Shown piece by piece: positions 1-11,142 of a DNA stretch of 64,000 nt. A program made the translations under genes and the position numbers. A model generated the notes under the pieces. It was given only the letters and a program-made list of their open reading frames with translations. It was not told the origin of the DNA and did not search any database. Source of the stretch: Aspidapion aeneum (Eukaryota > Arthropoda > Insecta > Coleoptera > Brentidae); the NCBI GenBank assembly GCA_963576565.1, contig OY755038.1:176878438-176942437 (forward strand). Direction: 5' to 3'. How positions within the stretch are numbered: position 1 is the stretch's first letter; each line of letters starts with the position of its first letter.

Positions 1-608
1 TCTTTCCCTTTCCGATGGATTACTTCAAAGTCATATTGCTGCAGTTTTACAGACCAACGAGCAAGTCTTCCACTGGGCTCTTTCAAGCTATGAAGCCATT
101 TTAAACTAAAAGGATCTGTTATGACCTTAAATGAGATCCCCTCAATATATGGCCGGAGCTTCTCTATCGCCCAAACCAATGCCAAACATTCTCGCTCGGT
201 GGTCGTGTAAACATGTTCTTGCTTAGTCAAAGATCGACTCAAATAGCAAATGACTTTGTCTCCTTCAGGATAAGGTTGCGTTAAACATGCTCCTATTCCA
301 TATCCTGATGCGTCTGTTTAAATGACAAATTCTTTGGTATAATCTGGACATGTAAGAATCGGTGCAGTCACTAAAAGTTCCTTAATCTTAATAAATGCCT
401 TTTCGCAGTCTGGATTCCAATCGAACTTTTGATTTTTCTTAGTTAGAGCTGTAATTGGAGCTATTATCGCTGAAAAATTCTCTATGAAACGTCTATACCA
501 GTAAATTGTACCTACAACTCTACGAACTTCTCTGACAGTTCTTGGCCTCTTGAGCTCTAACATGGCTTTAATTTTATTAGGGTCAACTCGGATGCCTCGA
601 CGGTCCAC
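1..608 (-). pseudogene. pol: Ty3/Gypsy pol: end of RT and RNase H (runs off left edge)
   Basis: Minus-strand continuation of the pol frame that starts at 1749. The frame 608-318 reads the RT connection region (PNKIKAMLELKRPRTV, VVGTIYWYRRFI, CEKAFIKIKELL), typical of Ty3/Gypsy polymerases just before RNase H. A single in-frame TAA (318-320) interrupts it. Beyond this stop the same frame continues to base 1 with the RNase H signature TDASGYGIGACLTQ, then YTTTERECLALVWAIEKL and PFSLKWLHSL. Integrase would lie left of the window. It is out of frame with the protease-RT segment near 583-608, so it carries at least one stop and one frameshift. Family assignment is secure from motif order; the element is inactive. 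Confidence 0.9.
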
Positions 609-1749
609 GACGAATCCTAAAAGTCATTTCTGGCCTACACAGTTGGAATTTCTCCCAACTTACCGTTATCTTTGCATTCTGCAATCTTCGTAGGACTTCC
701 TCAAGAATTCTAAGATGTTCAGAAAAGCTCTGTATGACAATTACGAGGTCATCGAAATATACGTACACGTAGGGGTCTAAATCGTTTCCTATGATGCTAT
801 CTATGAGTCTCTGCCAAGTTGCAGGTGCATTATGAAGACCAAACGGTAAACGCTTAAATTGGAAGAGACCTCGTCGACAGATGAATGCTGTTAATGGCTT
901 TGATGATTCTTCCATTGGTACTTGCCAGTAAGCACTCTTAATATCTAAAGTTGACAAGTACTTAGCATCTTTCAATTTGTCAAGAGTCTCGGATACGAGT
1001 GGTAAAGGATAACTATCACGCGCCGTCACTGAGTTCAATTTGCGGTAGTCTACGCAGAACCGATATTTCTTTGTGTTTTTCTTTTGTACCATTACCACTG
1101 GTGAAGCCCATGAACTACTACTACCTTCTATTACATCCATTTTTAGCATTTCGTCGATCTCGTCATCAATAAGTTTTTGAATGACCGGTGAGACCTTATA
1201 AGAACGTTGTCTTATCGGTGCTGCATCTGTTGAAATCTTATGCTCTACTCTGTCTGTACATCCCAGTGAGTCACCCATAATAGTATTATATTTAACGACC
1301 AATTCCTCTAGTCGTTCTGATTCATAAGGCGTAAGAGTTGTTTGTTGGTCTGATGTTTCTAACGAACAAATCACATTTTTATTATCGGCAAAATGCCACT
1401 CATTAGTATTTAAGTTCGGTACTATACCCATCGAAATCCAAAAATCTAATCCCAAAATCAAAGTATGTGGCAACTCAGGAACGACGACGACCTCTATTAA
1501 CCTAAATTTATCTTGAACTCGCATAGGAAGTTGCACTGTCCCAATACTACCCGTGCTTTGACCATTTGCCGCAATACAACTCGTCTTCTTTGTCGTATCA
1601 AGTGAAAAACCAAACCTCTCGATGATTGACCAACCATGATTCCCTAAAAAGGTACGTGAAGCCCCGGAATCCAACAAACCTAATAACTTATTTCCGAGCA
1701 CATCCACTTCTAAATAAGGCCTTTCATCTTTTCGAGCATGACTTATCAC
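583..1749 (-). pseudogene. pol: Ty3/Gypsy pol: aspartic protease and reverse transcriptase
   Basis: A 388-codon frame with no ATG at its listed start (GTG), as expected for a pol expressed by frameshift or readthrough from gag. An aspartic protease active site LLDSGASRTFLG lies near residue 25, followed by the flap-like LPHTLILGLDFW. The RT domain has WASPVVMVQKKN, FCVDYRKLNSVT, YLSTLDIKSAYWQVPM (first catalytic Asp), LPFGLHNAPATWQRLID and YVYFDDLVIV (catalytic Asp pair). The C-terminal residues after EMTF are out of frame with the next segment, so an indel lies near 600-625. The gag nucleocapsid stop is about 60 bases upstream (1813), the normal gag-pol spacing. Confidence 0.92.
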
Positions 1750-1812
1750 ATAATCTAAAACGTACGTTAGCCTCGGTCGATGCTTTTTCAGGCTGACTCG
1801 AAGGTCGACCGC

Positions 1813-2229
1813 CTACGAGCGCCTGGGTCCGTTTCCCTGACGATTACAATTACGACATTCTCTGACTGTTACCCCTGCCTGACTACACGAATAACACTGC
1901 TTACCTCTAGGTAATCCGCACCCGATTGCCATGTGCCCTGTTTGGTTGCATCTATAACAAACAACGTCCCTGTTCGCCCTACCAGACCTAGCACCTTGTG
2001 GTGGTTGTACATCCCTGTCACTTACGCTAGACTGACCACTAGGTGGTTGTTGTCTCTCTCCATCAGCTCTAGCAGCGAAATTGCTTGCTGGCTGTTGCCT
2101 ATCTCTGTCAAATCTATCAGCATGATGATTTGAATTCCGTTGGTTAGATGTCGCGGTACTTGATATTTGAATTGCACTGACTTCTGTTGGAAAATCGTCA
2201 CTGTCGCTCTCTACGTCAACGTAGGCCAA
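1813..2229 (-). pseudogene. gag: Ty3/Gypsy gag: nucleocapsid region
   Basis: C-terminal part of Gag with a retroviral-type zinc knuckle CYRCNQTGHMAIGC (C-X2-C-X4-H-X4-C), followed by a second, degenerate knuckle CYSCSQAGVTVREC in which the histidine is replaced by valine. It ends with basic residues and a TAG stop (1813-1815). The upstream capsid frame ends at 2231. The DNA across the junction reads through in frame as IEPDLAYVDVES if one base is added or removed near 2235-2245, so capsid and nucleocapsid were one Gag split by a 1-base indel. It packages element RNA in virus-like particles in intact relatives. Confidence 0.85.
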
Positions 2230-2230
2230 G

Positions 2231-3529
2231 TCAGGTTCGATTGATTGGTTTTTCCTGGTCTATTCTACGACACAAATCTTTTAGATGTGATAGGCTATTG
2301 ACCTCAGTAGCAATCAACTCATTCTTATAGATGTCTGCTATATTTCTGAAGACGATAGCTAATTTTGCCTCTTCAGAAACAGGACAGCCAAGTCTTTGGA
2401 AGTATGTGTTCATGACATCAATGTAGGTCCCTATAGACTCTCCAGGGCCTTGTTTACGTTTTTGTATTTCCTTCAATAGCTTCTCGCCATATGAAGAAGG
2501 AAGATATTCTGCCATGAACCTTTGTTCCAGCTGTTCCCATGTATGGACTTCTCTACGAACATCTTTATAAAAAGTATAGGCTGACTTTTCAAAAAGATCA
2601 ATGCCTGAGTTCAGTAGATTCTTTTTGCAAACTCCTCTAGCCTGACTCAACTCGTCCACTCCCTCAAAAAATGCGGTGACGGAGATTGTACCCCTCTCGC
2701 CTGTAAATTTAAGGTTCCATTTTTGCGGAGGTACAGGTGCAACGTGATATGAAGTACCAGGATCACTTGACATGGGTACTGGCGACGAACATGAAAATGG
2801 TCGTGACTGAGCAATCGGTGCTATGCTACTTTGGAGGGCAGCTAAACTCAAAGGAACGGTGGACGGTTGTTGATAATGAAAAGCTGATGTACCGTAATTC
2901 TGAATTAGCATTGGGGGTAGTGCCTGTATTGGTGCTTGAGTGGGGTTCGTTAGCACTTGCATTTGCACTGGAGCAATGACCGACGGTTGGTTCGTAGGCT
3001 GTTGAGCTGTTCTTTGTGTGCTCGAGTGCTGTGGTTGCGGGAGTTGAGACTGGCTGGGAATGTTGCCAACATTTGTCGAGTGATCTGAGCTTCGACTCGT
3101 TGTAACGCCAACTCTTAGTAAATCTGTTGCTTGGCTTTGCAACCTCCCAATCAAACTCAAGGTTTCCGCAACCAGTATGCCTTTCGTTTGGCTTTCTTCA
3201 AAGTTAGACGGATTCATGTTATTTATCCTGGCTAACACGTGTTCCAACCTTACAGCGATTTTCCTAAACTCTCCCCCTTTGCTCGTACAAGAGAACTTCT
3301 CTACCAGCGATACCAGACTATCTAGCTTCTTCATGCAGCTAAAAGCATCCTGGCCAAATTTAAAGGGATACGGAGGGTATCTCATACTTCCATCAGTCCT
3401 TTCTCTTTGTCTAATCAGTATGAGCTGTTGCTTCATCTCTTCCACCGATCGAATGGCTATGCCTCTCCATGTTAATTCGTAGATTAACTCGTCCTTGACT
3501 AAGTACCTTATGTCCGACAACCAACTCAA
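2231..3529 (-). pseudogene. gag: Ty3/Gypsy gag: capsid region
   Basis: A 432-codon frame. The N-terminal part (SDIRYLVKDELIYELTWRGI, then LILIRQRERTDGSMRYP) and the later segment WEQLEQRFMAEYLPSSYGEK, QKRKQGPGESIGTYI, VFRNIADIYKNEL match the capsid of insect Gypsy elements (retrotransposon gag family, with the YLP-Y and QGPGESI motifs). A central stretch of about 130 residues is rich in Gln, Pro, Ser and Thr. The frame begins at TTG, and no ATG is seen in frame before the upstream stop, so the original start codon is mutated or lies in another frame. It is joined to the nucleocapsid frame after a 1-base lesion. Confidence 0.88.
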
Positions 3530-5810
3530 AGAAATAGCCTTTACTTTAAACTTTAAAACTCTTAATTATACCTCCCAATTATAAAACTAAACCACGCAAT
3601 AACAAACACAAATTTCACTTTAAACTCACTAGTGAAAATCACCATAAATTTTCTCACAAATGTAGAATATATAAAACTTAAATACGGGCAGACGCGAACA
3701 AAATCGAAGAACACCGGAGCAGTCAGAAAATAAAATTTATTTGCATTTAAAAATGTAAGCATAGTTTATATTAAGTATTTGTACAACCAACTATAACGTC
3801 CAACCTTGCAGAGAGAAATAACTACTTAAATCCTAAATTAAAATTAACAAGTAGCCATACAAAATTAAAAAAAAAATACAAGAGTTTTGGCAGTGTTCAG
3901 GTCTTATGTTCCACTCCTGCGTGAGTAAAACCAAAAAAAAAATAATTGCGCTTATCCTAGCTGAACTGGATTAAAATTAAAGCTAAGTTATGTTTGTTTA
4001 CCTCAGCAACCGAATAGGTAAATTTATCCCTAAATGGAACGTACAACAGACTACCTATAACAATAAAATCCCAAAGCTGTTGTACACAGTTAATGCTAGG
4101 GTATACTCCTGCTATTGCAGAACGGCTCCACAACTAAACTCCTCAAAAAAAACCCAAATCGCCGTATATAATGATTTTTCTCGAAAGAATAAATCAAAAC
4201 CCACTTTAACCCGGTTACCTATCCTGAGGTTACACGAACCATGCATTGCTTAAGGCAACATCATCCCTTAATTTATAAGTGAACGCAAAAACATCGGAAC
4301 AGATGTTCATGTTATAGAAATCGTAAAATATGCTCAATTAAAAAAAATCCGCTCGCAAAAATTGCGTCGAATTAGACTAGTAAGGATGTTGTGTGTAATT
4401 TAAAAAATTTGAAAAAATTTACCGATGGTATTAAATAAATTTTATACAAATAACGTCTTGGTAGGACTGCAACTCTCTAATAATCGTTAAAATGAAATTC
4501 CCAAAATTTTAACTAAATTGATGCAAACCATGGTCAAGAAGACCGTAGGATCGTACCAGAAGGTGTCCAAAAAAAAATTTTTTGGTGTCGACTTGGTGTC
4601 GACCACCGTAGCCCAATAATAAAAAAAAATTAATTAGTGGCTCACTAAAATTTTCAAAATATTACTCTACCCTGGTTTGGAGTAGGGAGGAAAAAAAATT
4701 AAAACAAATGCTGATAGGTTGTTAAAACGCGAGGGTTCGAAATGAAATTATATTTTAATTCAGAAAAAAATATATTTAAATAAACTGGTAAAAGAATTGT
4801 AGGGCAAGGTACTACTATGCACCAAAAAGAAAATTTTCCAACAAGAAAATCAAGTTTCCTCCCTTAAAAAAAAAATTAAAAAAATATTTAAAAAATATTT
4901 TCAAAAAAAATTAAAAATGTTGTGGGGGTTGCAGCTCCTATTAACGATTTTAAAAAAATTAAAATAACATTAGCACTAGAAAAATCTTAATAGAGTTATA
5001 TCATGCAACAGTTTTTGTTATTTTCCTTTAAAAACAGTTGTAGATTTCCTTTCCTTTCCCAAAACTGTGTGAATGTGAAAAGTGAATAAGCTAGAAAAAT
5101 TAATTTACTATACGAAAAAAAAAGTATTGAAAATAAAATTTACTTAAGAACCATAAGGTATAAAAAATCCTAATTGCAAAAAAACCAATCAGTTTAGGAA
5201 AAGAAAAAAAATATTTATGTTCGAAAAAAACCAAACGATGTTAATATATTTGTTTAAAATTATTACTTAAGGAAATAAGCAACGTTAGTACTTATTTACT
5301 CTACCACTATAATGTGAAGAACCTAAGTTTTAAACTTTGCACTCAACCCCGTAAAGAATTATCTTGTGTGCACTTTCAGAAAAACAACTATGAAAACAAT
5401 TCCAAGGTTCACCTATAAGAACGTTGTAAAACTAAATCTGCCTACTCAAGTGTCTTTACACACAACATCTAATCAAAAAAAAATTTACTGCTTAATGCAT
5501 TCTCAGATCCTTATTCCTGGTGTTCACGAGATATAAAATTAAGTTGAGCCCTTATCACAACTATAAGTCAAAGCAAAAATTACCAAATGTCCAAGGGCTA
5601 ATGAGACCCTATCACCTACAAATGATATTTTGAAATGAAACAGTTGGGAATAATCCTGCGTAAAAACCAGACAACAAAAATCAAGAAGCCAAAACTATTA
5701 CATTAATTTTAAAAGAGCATAATAACCTCCCGGCCCCAAATAAACTTTTGTTATATCAAAAAAACTCGACCTAAAACCAAAAATATCTTTTTATTAGACA
5801 TTTCCTCTAT
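3530..5810. other. Gene-free AT-rich stretch, possible Gypsy leader
   Basis: No gene is recognised. The stretch is rich in short A runs on the plus strand. The first few hundred bases are probably the 5' leader of the minus-strand Gypsy element, but I could not identify its 5' LTR here. Positions 4581-4602 contain a small inverted repeat around GGTGTCGAC. Short open frames in this area show no family signature. Confidence 0.4.
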
Positions 5811-5945
5811 TTAGAAATAAAATTTCGGACTTCCATTGTCTTTATTTATTTTAAAACACGACGTTTCGGTTAGTAAGTATCTCTAACCGTTATCAAGTGT
5901 AAACTCAACTCACCTGTTCAAATTTATTTTCTCTGTATTCAATCC
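5811..5945. repeat. Dispersed repeat with hammerhead-like motif (uninterrupted copy)
   Basis: About 100 bases from AAATAAAATTTCGGACTTCC through ACGACGTTTCGGTTAG to CCGTTATCAAGTGTAAAC. The same sequence is found as two halves at 40335-40366 and 41885-41945, separated by a 1518-base insertion. This copy is therefore a paralogous empty site. On the minus strand it reads TTGATAA, then GGTTA...TAACC able to pair, then GAAACGTC, which resembles the core of a type I hammerhead ribozyme with substitutions. Similar motifs are known in Penelope-like elements and retrozymes. The repeat identity is seen; the ribozyme relation is inference. Confidence 0.6.
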
Positions 5946-6840
5946 GGAGCAGGCAAAACTTCTCAAGGCTCAAACATAAATGTTTGCTCTCCATTGGCCA
6001 TGACCAAGCTATGACCTGAACGCAGAAAAAATACAGAAAAAATAATTGTGAACTAGAAAAACTTTAATTGATAGAAATACCCGTAGGTCATTTTTAAAAA
6101 AATGCACTCCAAAGCCCAATGCTGTATTTTCTACCAAGAAAAAAATTTGACCAGTCACGAAAACACGACTAGACAACTAGACTTGGACCAAAGACCTAAA
6201 AAACTGTCCTACAAAAAAAATACTCCAAAACAAATGTTAACTGGACCTCTGGCGTTGATCTTTAGCCAATGTGCTGCTCTAGAAATTTTAGCCTTGTGTT
6301 TCCTAAAGTTCCGAGCCGACACTATGTAGTAGTAGTACCCTCCTTTGACCCGATGTAACTGAGTGACGTAAGATCTTAATTTTCATCAACAGTTACCACC
6401 AAAAAAACAAGAAAAGAAAATGACAAAGCAAAATAAACTCATTTTCCTTTTCTTTCATTACTAATTAATACTTTTAACTAAACAAAGCTACCAGCTGTTA
6501 AGCTATATTTACTTTAAAACAACCTAGCCAAGAAAAATTTGTGTGAAACCCTGTAAAAATATTCCAAACTTCCAAGTGATGATATCCCACAAAAAATTAA
6601 AATCACCAAAAAAAATAACTTGTTGACCTAAATAAATTGACTGCACTAAAAAATAATCGGTGAAACAATTTCTATCTTATCACAAGCAGGAAATAATAAC
6701 ATATTAGTAGTAGGCAACCTGCAAAAAAAAAATTGTCAGAAAAACACACTACTTCTGTCATATATTTAAAACTAAAAAGATCATGTCTGGAGGTCCATCC
6801 ACCTATAAATCAATAAAAAAATGAAGTAAATTTACATTAC
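5946..6840. other. Gene-free stretch
   Basis: No gene or repeat is recognised. The sequence is A-rich and keeps the same composition as its left neighbour. The frame at 6102-6329 on the plus strand has no family signature and is probably chance. Confidence 0.4.
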
Positions 6841-7264
6841 TGTTACAAATTTAAGTTATTTAAATTTTATAATTGGAATTTATTTAGGTTTAGTGTAGTA
6901 TTAGGTAGGTTGATTTATCTTAAGGTTGTATTCTTAGTCTAGGTTTTAGTTGCGTTATCTGTGACTTGCGGTCGCAATAATACGAGAACTTTCCGGACGT
7001 CAAAGGCTGCCGGAAAGTTCGAGAGAGATGGACGATCCTATATATAGGGCCGGGGTCGCGCACCTGGCAGTCAGTCAAAGATAACCAACGGTAGTGATCG
7101 CTAGATGTTAACGTTAAGTTAATAGGCGGATTAAAGTAGTGAATTATTAGCAAGTTATTAGTAAGTTTAAGTGCGTGTTTTTGTACATAATTTGTCGAAA
7201 TAAATTGACGTATTGTTTTTGACATTTGCGAGTTTTAATTGTTGTGGAGAACCCGTAACATTAC
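6837..7264 (+). mobile_element. Solo LTR with TTAC target duplication
   Basis: The LTR spans 6841-7260 (420 bases). It starts TGTTAC and ends GTAACA (6-bp terminal inverted repeats), and is bounded by the direct repeat TTAC at 6837-6840 and 7261-7264. Orientation is plus: a TATATATA box at 7039-7046, an insect initiator TCAGTC at 7071-7076, and a polyadenylation signal AATAAA at 7199-7204. No internal region flanks it, so it is a solo LTR left by LTR-LTR recombination. A 4-bp duplication fits Ty3/Gypsy elements. The family cannot be linked to the gag-pol fragment at 1-3529 from this window. Confidence 0.9.
6986..7076 (+). promoter_or_regulatory. LTR core promoter with two heat-shock-element-like palindromes
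   Basis: Upstream of the TATATATA box (7039) lie GAACTTTCCGGAC (6986-6998) and GGAAAGTTCGAGAG (7012-7025). Each fits the GAAnnTTCnnGA pattern of a heat shock factor site, and the two form an inverted pair GAACTTTCCGG...CCGGAAAGTTC. The initiator TCAGTC is about 32 bases after the TATA box start. The pattern is seen; heat-shock response is inference. Confidence 0.55.
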
Positions 7265-8869
7265 TTTTATTTTTCTTTAAAAAAATTTAAAAAAAATTAT
7301 AACATGTTTTTCCTACAAAAAACTTTAAAGAATTAAGAAGATGATTTGGACGCTGTTGAATAAAAACTCCCATGCTTTTTACCCACTTATTCTTCCTTAA
7401 TCTTTTTATTTTCCAAGAAAAACCTTGTGAAGATAAGCTAACAAAAAACCTATGAGAATTACTAAAACAACAAAACGAATTCCAAATCAACGCTCAAATA
7501 TTACCAAAAAATATTTAAAAAGTGTTATTTCCAAAAACCAATGATGATGGAAAATCCTGTTTTATAGTAAAAAAAATGATTGGGTGTCAAAGCCACCGAC
7601 AGCCACTGAAAGGCTTTAGCTGTAACACAAAAAAAAAAGTTTCCAAAAAAAAATTCAAAAAACTTTTTTCTTTATTCCAAATTCAAAAAACCGAAAAAAA
7701 ATTACATCAGATGTTAAAAAACTTGCCAAAAACTCACGTAGGGCGCCAATTGTGGCCAATTTAAAATGCGTTGGGTGACATTTGTGGCAAACTAAATACG
7801 TTGCCGCCATTTTGTGACACTGTAACTAGAATAATAATGCTGTGCCAATTTGTGACACTAAAAAAAATTACTGAGTAATTAAACAAATATCTGGAAGCAG
7901 AACTGTATTTTCCAGCTAGGTGAAACATTGATATGCCCGGTAACTTTTATACAGTGGAAAAGGGGGGGGGGGTTCAGAAATAAGAAAATTTTAAGCGCCA
8001 CAGTGTTTTAATATCAATGTTTTACAAAGAAGTTCTTAATTAAAATACAGTTCAACCCAAACGTTGTAGCCAAACAACGAAACTCTACTTACTTCCGAGG
8101 CTTCCAGAGTATTTGTGTAATTAAGAATAACCAAAAAAATTGACTAATAAACAAAATAAAATTCTAAAAGATTCCTAAATGAATCAAAATGACACAAATA
8201 GAAAGTTCCTTATAGGTAGATGCACATTTCCAACAGGTCACAGTGTACCTACATTTGAGTCAGTAGTGTGAGACTCAGTTATATAAACGATTGTAAAAAA
8301 AATATACTTCCAAAATTATTCTGTCATAGGAGAGATCTGGACCAAATATCTGCTGTCATCATTCTACGTTGGGTAGAATGAGACAGACAGCAACCCAGTC
8401 CGAGATCTACCTCATGAGGTAAAACAGTGTAAGGAAACCGCAAAAAAAATATAATCTCATCTCTCTTTTGTCTCTGCAAAGTTGGTCATTGGGTTGTACA
8501 AATAACACAAAAAAAATTAGTTCATCTTGTTTATTTTAGGAGTAAACCTACTGTTAAGAAAAAACTGGAAACATGAAATATGTTTAAAAAAAAGGATGAA
8601 ACAAGTTCAGGTCAAAATAGCAAGGCACTCCAAATTTCACGAGAGAAATTGTCTTAAATAAATGAAATGAAGGAAGACAAGTCAACTTAGTAAATACTCC
8701 GCAAAATTTTGGTTATGACGTCATACCTTTACCTTGCGTTTACACAAAATGTTAAATTATACTATAAAATTTATGGAAAAAAAATTATATCTGAAAAAAA
8801 TGGTTGCTTGCGTGAAATTGAAGAAAACTTCTACCTTGGTCCTTGATTATTTTATGGTTAAAGAAGAGG
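7265..8869. other. Gene-free stretch with a tRNA-Lys-like primer-binding motif
   Basis: No coding remnant is recognised. At 7733-7748 the minus strand reads TGGCGCCCTACGTGAG, close to the primer-binding site TGGCGCCCAACGTG common in insect Gypsy elements. It is preceded on that strand by CACAAT, which could end an LTR. From 7752 to 7860 there are three related short repeats (GTGACATTTGTGGC, GCCATTTTGTGACAC, GTGCCAATTTGTGACAC). A run of 11 G lies at 7961-7972. I could not find the other LTR edge. Confidence 0.35.
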
Positions 8870-9454
8870 GTGTTTTGATTTGTAAACCTGGAAGTCCCCA
8901 AACATCTTCCTGGCAACTCCGGGTTCTGCTCTGGTCGCGCCTTCCCTTGGTTGCTTAGCACATGGTGCTAGGGCAGCACATGGTGGTCAAAATGTAGCTG
9001 ATTCTTGCCCGAGCGTAAAACCCTGTGGAAAATGAAATGTTTCAGTTTCCTGGAATTCGTCGGTTCTGCACGAAGTTCCCCTACACCGAGTAACTTAAAT
9101 CAAGAACCCCATGTCGACTCAATAAAATAAAGTAGATTTAAACAGATGAACTAAAATAATCCTAACGTACCTTTCCCAGGGTTACAACTGGCTCGTCGAT
9201 GGAACAGAACCTCGTTCCACCAGCACAACTGTCCCGTCGATGGAATGGACGGTGCTGTAACCAATGGAGAAAACAATATATAGTTTTTATCCAAAACGGG
9301 GTTAAAAAAAATATAAAAAATTCCAAAAATTCTCCACGTCTTTTGTCGAAAAAGTACATTTCACACGAAAAATAATTACAATTTGGGAGGCAAATATTAT
9401 CTTGAGAAATCCCCAAATAATAAAGAAAATAAAAAAAATAAAATCGAACTTACC
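8870..9454 (-). other. Candidate spliced transcript: three exon-like blocks without a coding frame
   Basis: On the minus strand there is a strong donor AGCAGTG|GTAAGTTCG (exon end 9454), an acceptor CTCCATTGGTTACAG| (exon start about 9254), a donor GGGAAAG|GTACGTTAG (exon end about 9171) and an acceptor CATTTTCCACAG| (exon start about 9023). This gives an internal exon of about 84 bases and introns of about 200 and 150 bases. All three frames close quickly in the third block. The middle block contains two near copies of TTCCATCGACG-G-CAGTTGT. It could be a 5' untranslated part of a gene, a non-coding RNA, or chance. Only the splice-site quality is seen. Confidence 0.3.
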
Positions 9455-9904
9455 ACTGCTCTTTCCGTAGGAATGGCGTAGGTCGCTTTTTAATCCCTCT
9501 CAAAGGGTGTGAGCGTCACTTAAGATTCGCCTAAACAACGACGGCTCACAGTTATACCGTCTTTGATATAATCTGCAACTACTGCAGTGCCATTAAGTGC
9601 CAATAACCACAAAAACAATGGCGACACCAATAGACGGCCACCAGCCCAGCCAAAATTCTTTAGGAAAGAGACAAGACACTTTGCCGAGAACACAAAAAAA
9701 ATGAAGTTGCCGGAAACCGTTCGTAGATCTGGTGGGGACAGTACACACAGTACCAACCAAATTTTCCCGGTTAAATTCAAATAAGAAAGCAAACGCATTT
9801 ATAAAAAAATGCTCTCGCCGAAAAATCACTAACTCCGGTTTGCGAGACTGGAGAAAAAAACCCGCGGTTTTCAAACTAACCAATGAGGAAATACATTAAT
9901 ACTG
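9455..9904. other. Gene-free stretch with overlapping anonymous frames
   Basis: The minus-strand frames 9520-9798 and 9593-9883 overlap in different frames and show no known motif. The first is hydrophobic (FGWAGGRLLVSPLFLWLLAL), but nothing supports it as a gene. It may be the upstream exon of the candidate spliced transcript. Confidence 0.3.
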
Positions 9905-10437
9905 CTGTACCGGTCTACAGGGGGCAGCACCGACCAAGGGGATATCGAAAATACGTAAAACGCACAATGAGGTGTTGTCGGATCTATTTCCACGGTTGAA
10001 ATTTTTATAACAAGGACATCGAGACACCCTCCATACATAGACCGAACATTTGCCTACCGGACCCCCGCCAGCATAGCAAGTAGGAGGAAAATAACCAGCC
10101 GGACTATAAGAAGCTCAGCATTGAAACCATCAACTGTAAATTCAATTACTGGAGATCAGAGCAAGAAGCAAACCCACGAATATTCGAACACTCAACCAAT
10201 TCCCATATGAGTAAAGCTATACTAAGTGTAGAATTTAGTTGTATTTTAGTTACAGTTTTAGTCAAAAGTTTCCTTTGCTCTTTATATATGTTTTCTCTAA
10301 GATTCATATGGTTTGACGCCATTTTTGTAAAACATTTCTACATTAATAAAGTTGTTTCTGAACTTGAACCTAAAATACACATTGAACTACTGCTCAAACC
10401 CGGCCTAAGAGTGTTCAGATGTCAAGTTTGCTCCCCA
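9905..10437 (+). repeat. Possible LTR fragment split by the BEL element
   Basis: The segment has LTR-like landmarks: TGTACCGG at 9905, a GCTCTTTATATATG box near 10281, and a polyadenylation signal (ATTAATAAAGTTG) near 10343. It is cut at 10437 by the BEL insertion, and the interrupted sequence resumes at 23110 (CTAGCTAGCCC after the CCCCA repeat). No second copy exists in the window, and no target duplication of its own could be found, so the call is tentative. Confidence 0.25.
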
Positions 10438-10911
10438 TGTATGGCCCGCAGTTAGCAGCAAAACGATAACTGCAGTGGACTGTATATATTTTATTAAATG
10501 AAAGCGCGAACAAACATAAATATATTGATACGAAATCACGAAATAATTAAGGTCCATATGTTAATTGCTGTTACCACACAACGGAAATCAGAAACAAAGC
10601 ACTCACCAATTTGCAGCCAATTTCTCCACGTTCTAGGGGCCCCTTTCCGGATCTAATGATCGCACCACGTAGCTGAAGGGCTGAAGTTTCTAGTTCTATG
10701 CTTCAGTATACCAAAATCGAGCACTTTCAAGTGTAGAAATTTGTAATAGTTGGAGAAAGTAAATTAACACGCCATTTTCTCGAGGCGGTAGAAAAGGATC
10801 TCACTGATTCTTGGTGCGCATGTCAAAATGCGCGAAAATGTACTCTGTCCGTCATCCAATTGTGTGGTATAAAAAGGTAAAAACAACCGCGAAATTTAGC
10901 GGGAGCTAACA
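10438..10911 (-). repeat. 3' LTR of the BEL/Pao element
   Basis: A 474-base LTR reading TGTTAGCTCCC...ATACA on the minus strand. It matches the LTR at 22704-23104 nearly base for base, except for about 72 additional bases (near 10684-10756) missing from the other copy, plus scattered substitutions. Just internal to it on the minus strand is a purine-rich tract TTTTGGAGGGCAGTTA (about 10912-10927), a fitting polypurine tract. Confidence 0.93.
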
Positions 10912-11142
10912 TAACTGCCCTCCAAAACACACAATTTTAGAATATCAACCGGACAGATATAGATATAAGAAAAAATGATCGACCGATAAATATAAATGAT
11001 TGAAAAACTGAAAAGTAGCGTAAGTTTATTTAGAGATAACGAAAACCCGAAAAACGCAAAACAAACAAACAAAAATTCAAAAAAAAAATAAAGAAAAACC
11101 TATTGTAATACCCGGTAATAGGTAGAAAAATGAAAATTAGTT

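Noticed and set aside
9520..9883. Two overlapping minus-strand frames of 92 and 96 codons
   Set aside because: They lie in different frames of the same DNA, have no known motif, and neither has supporting context.
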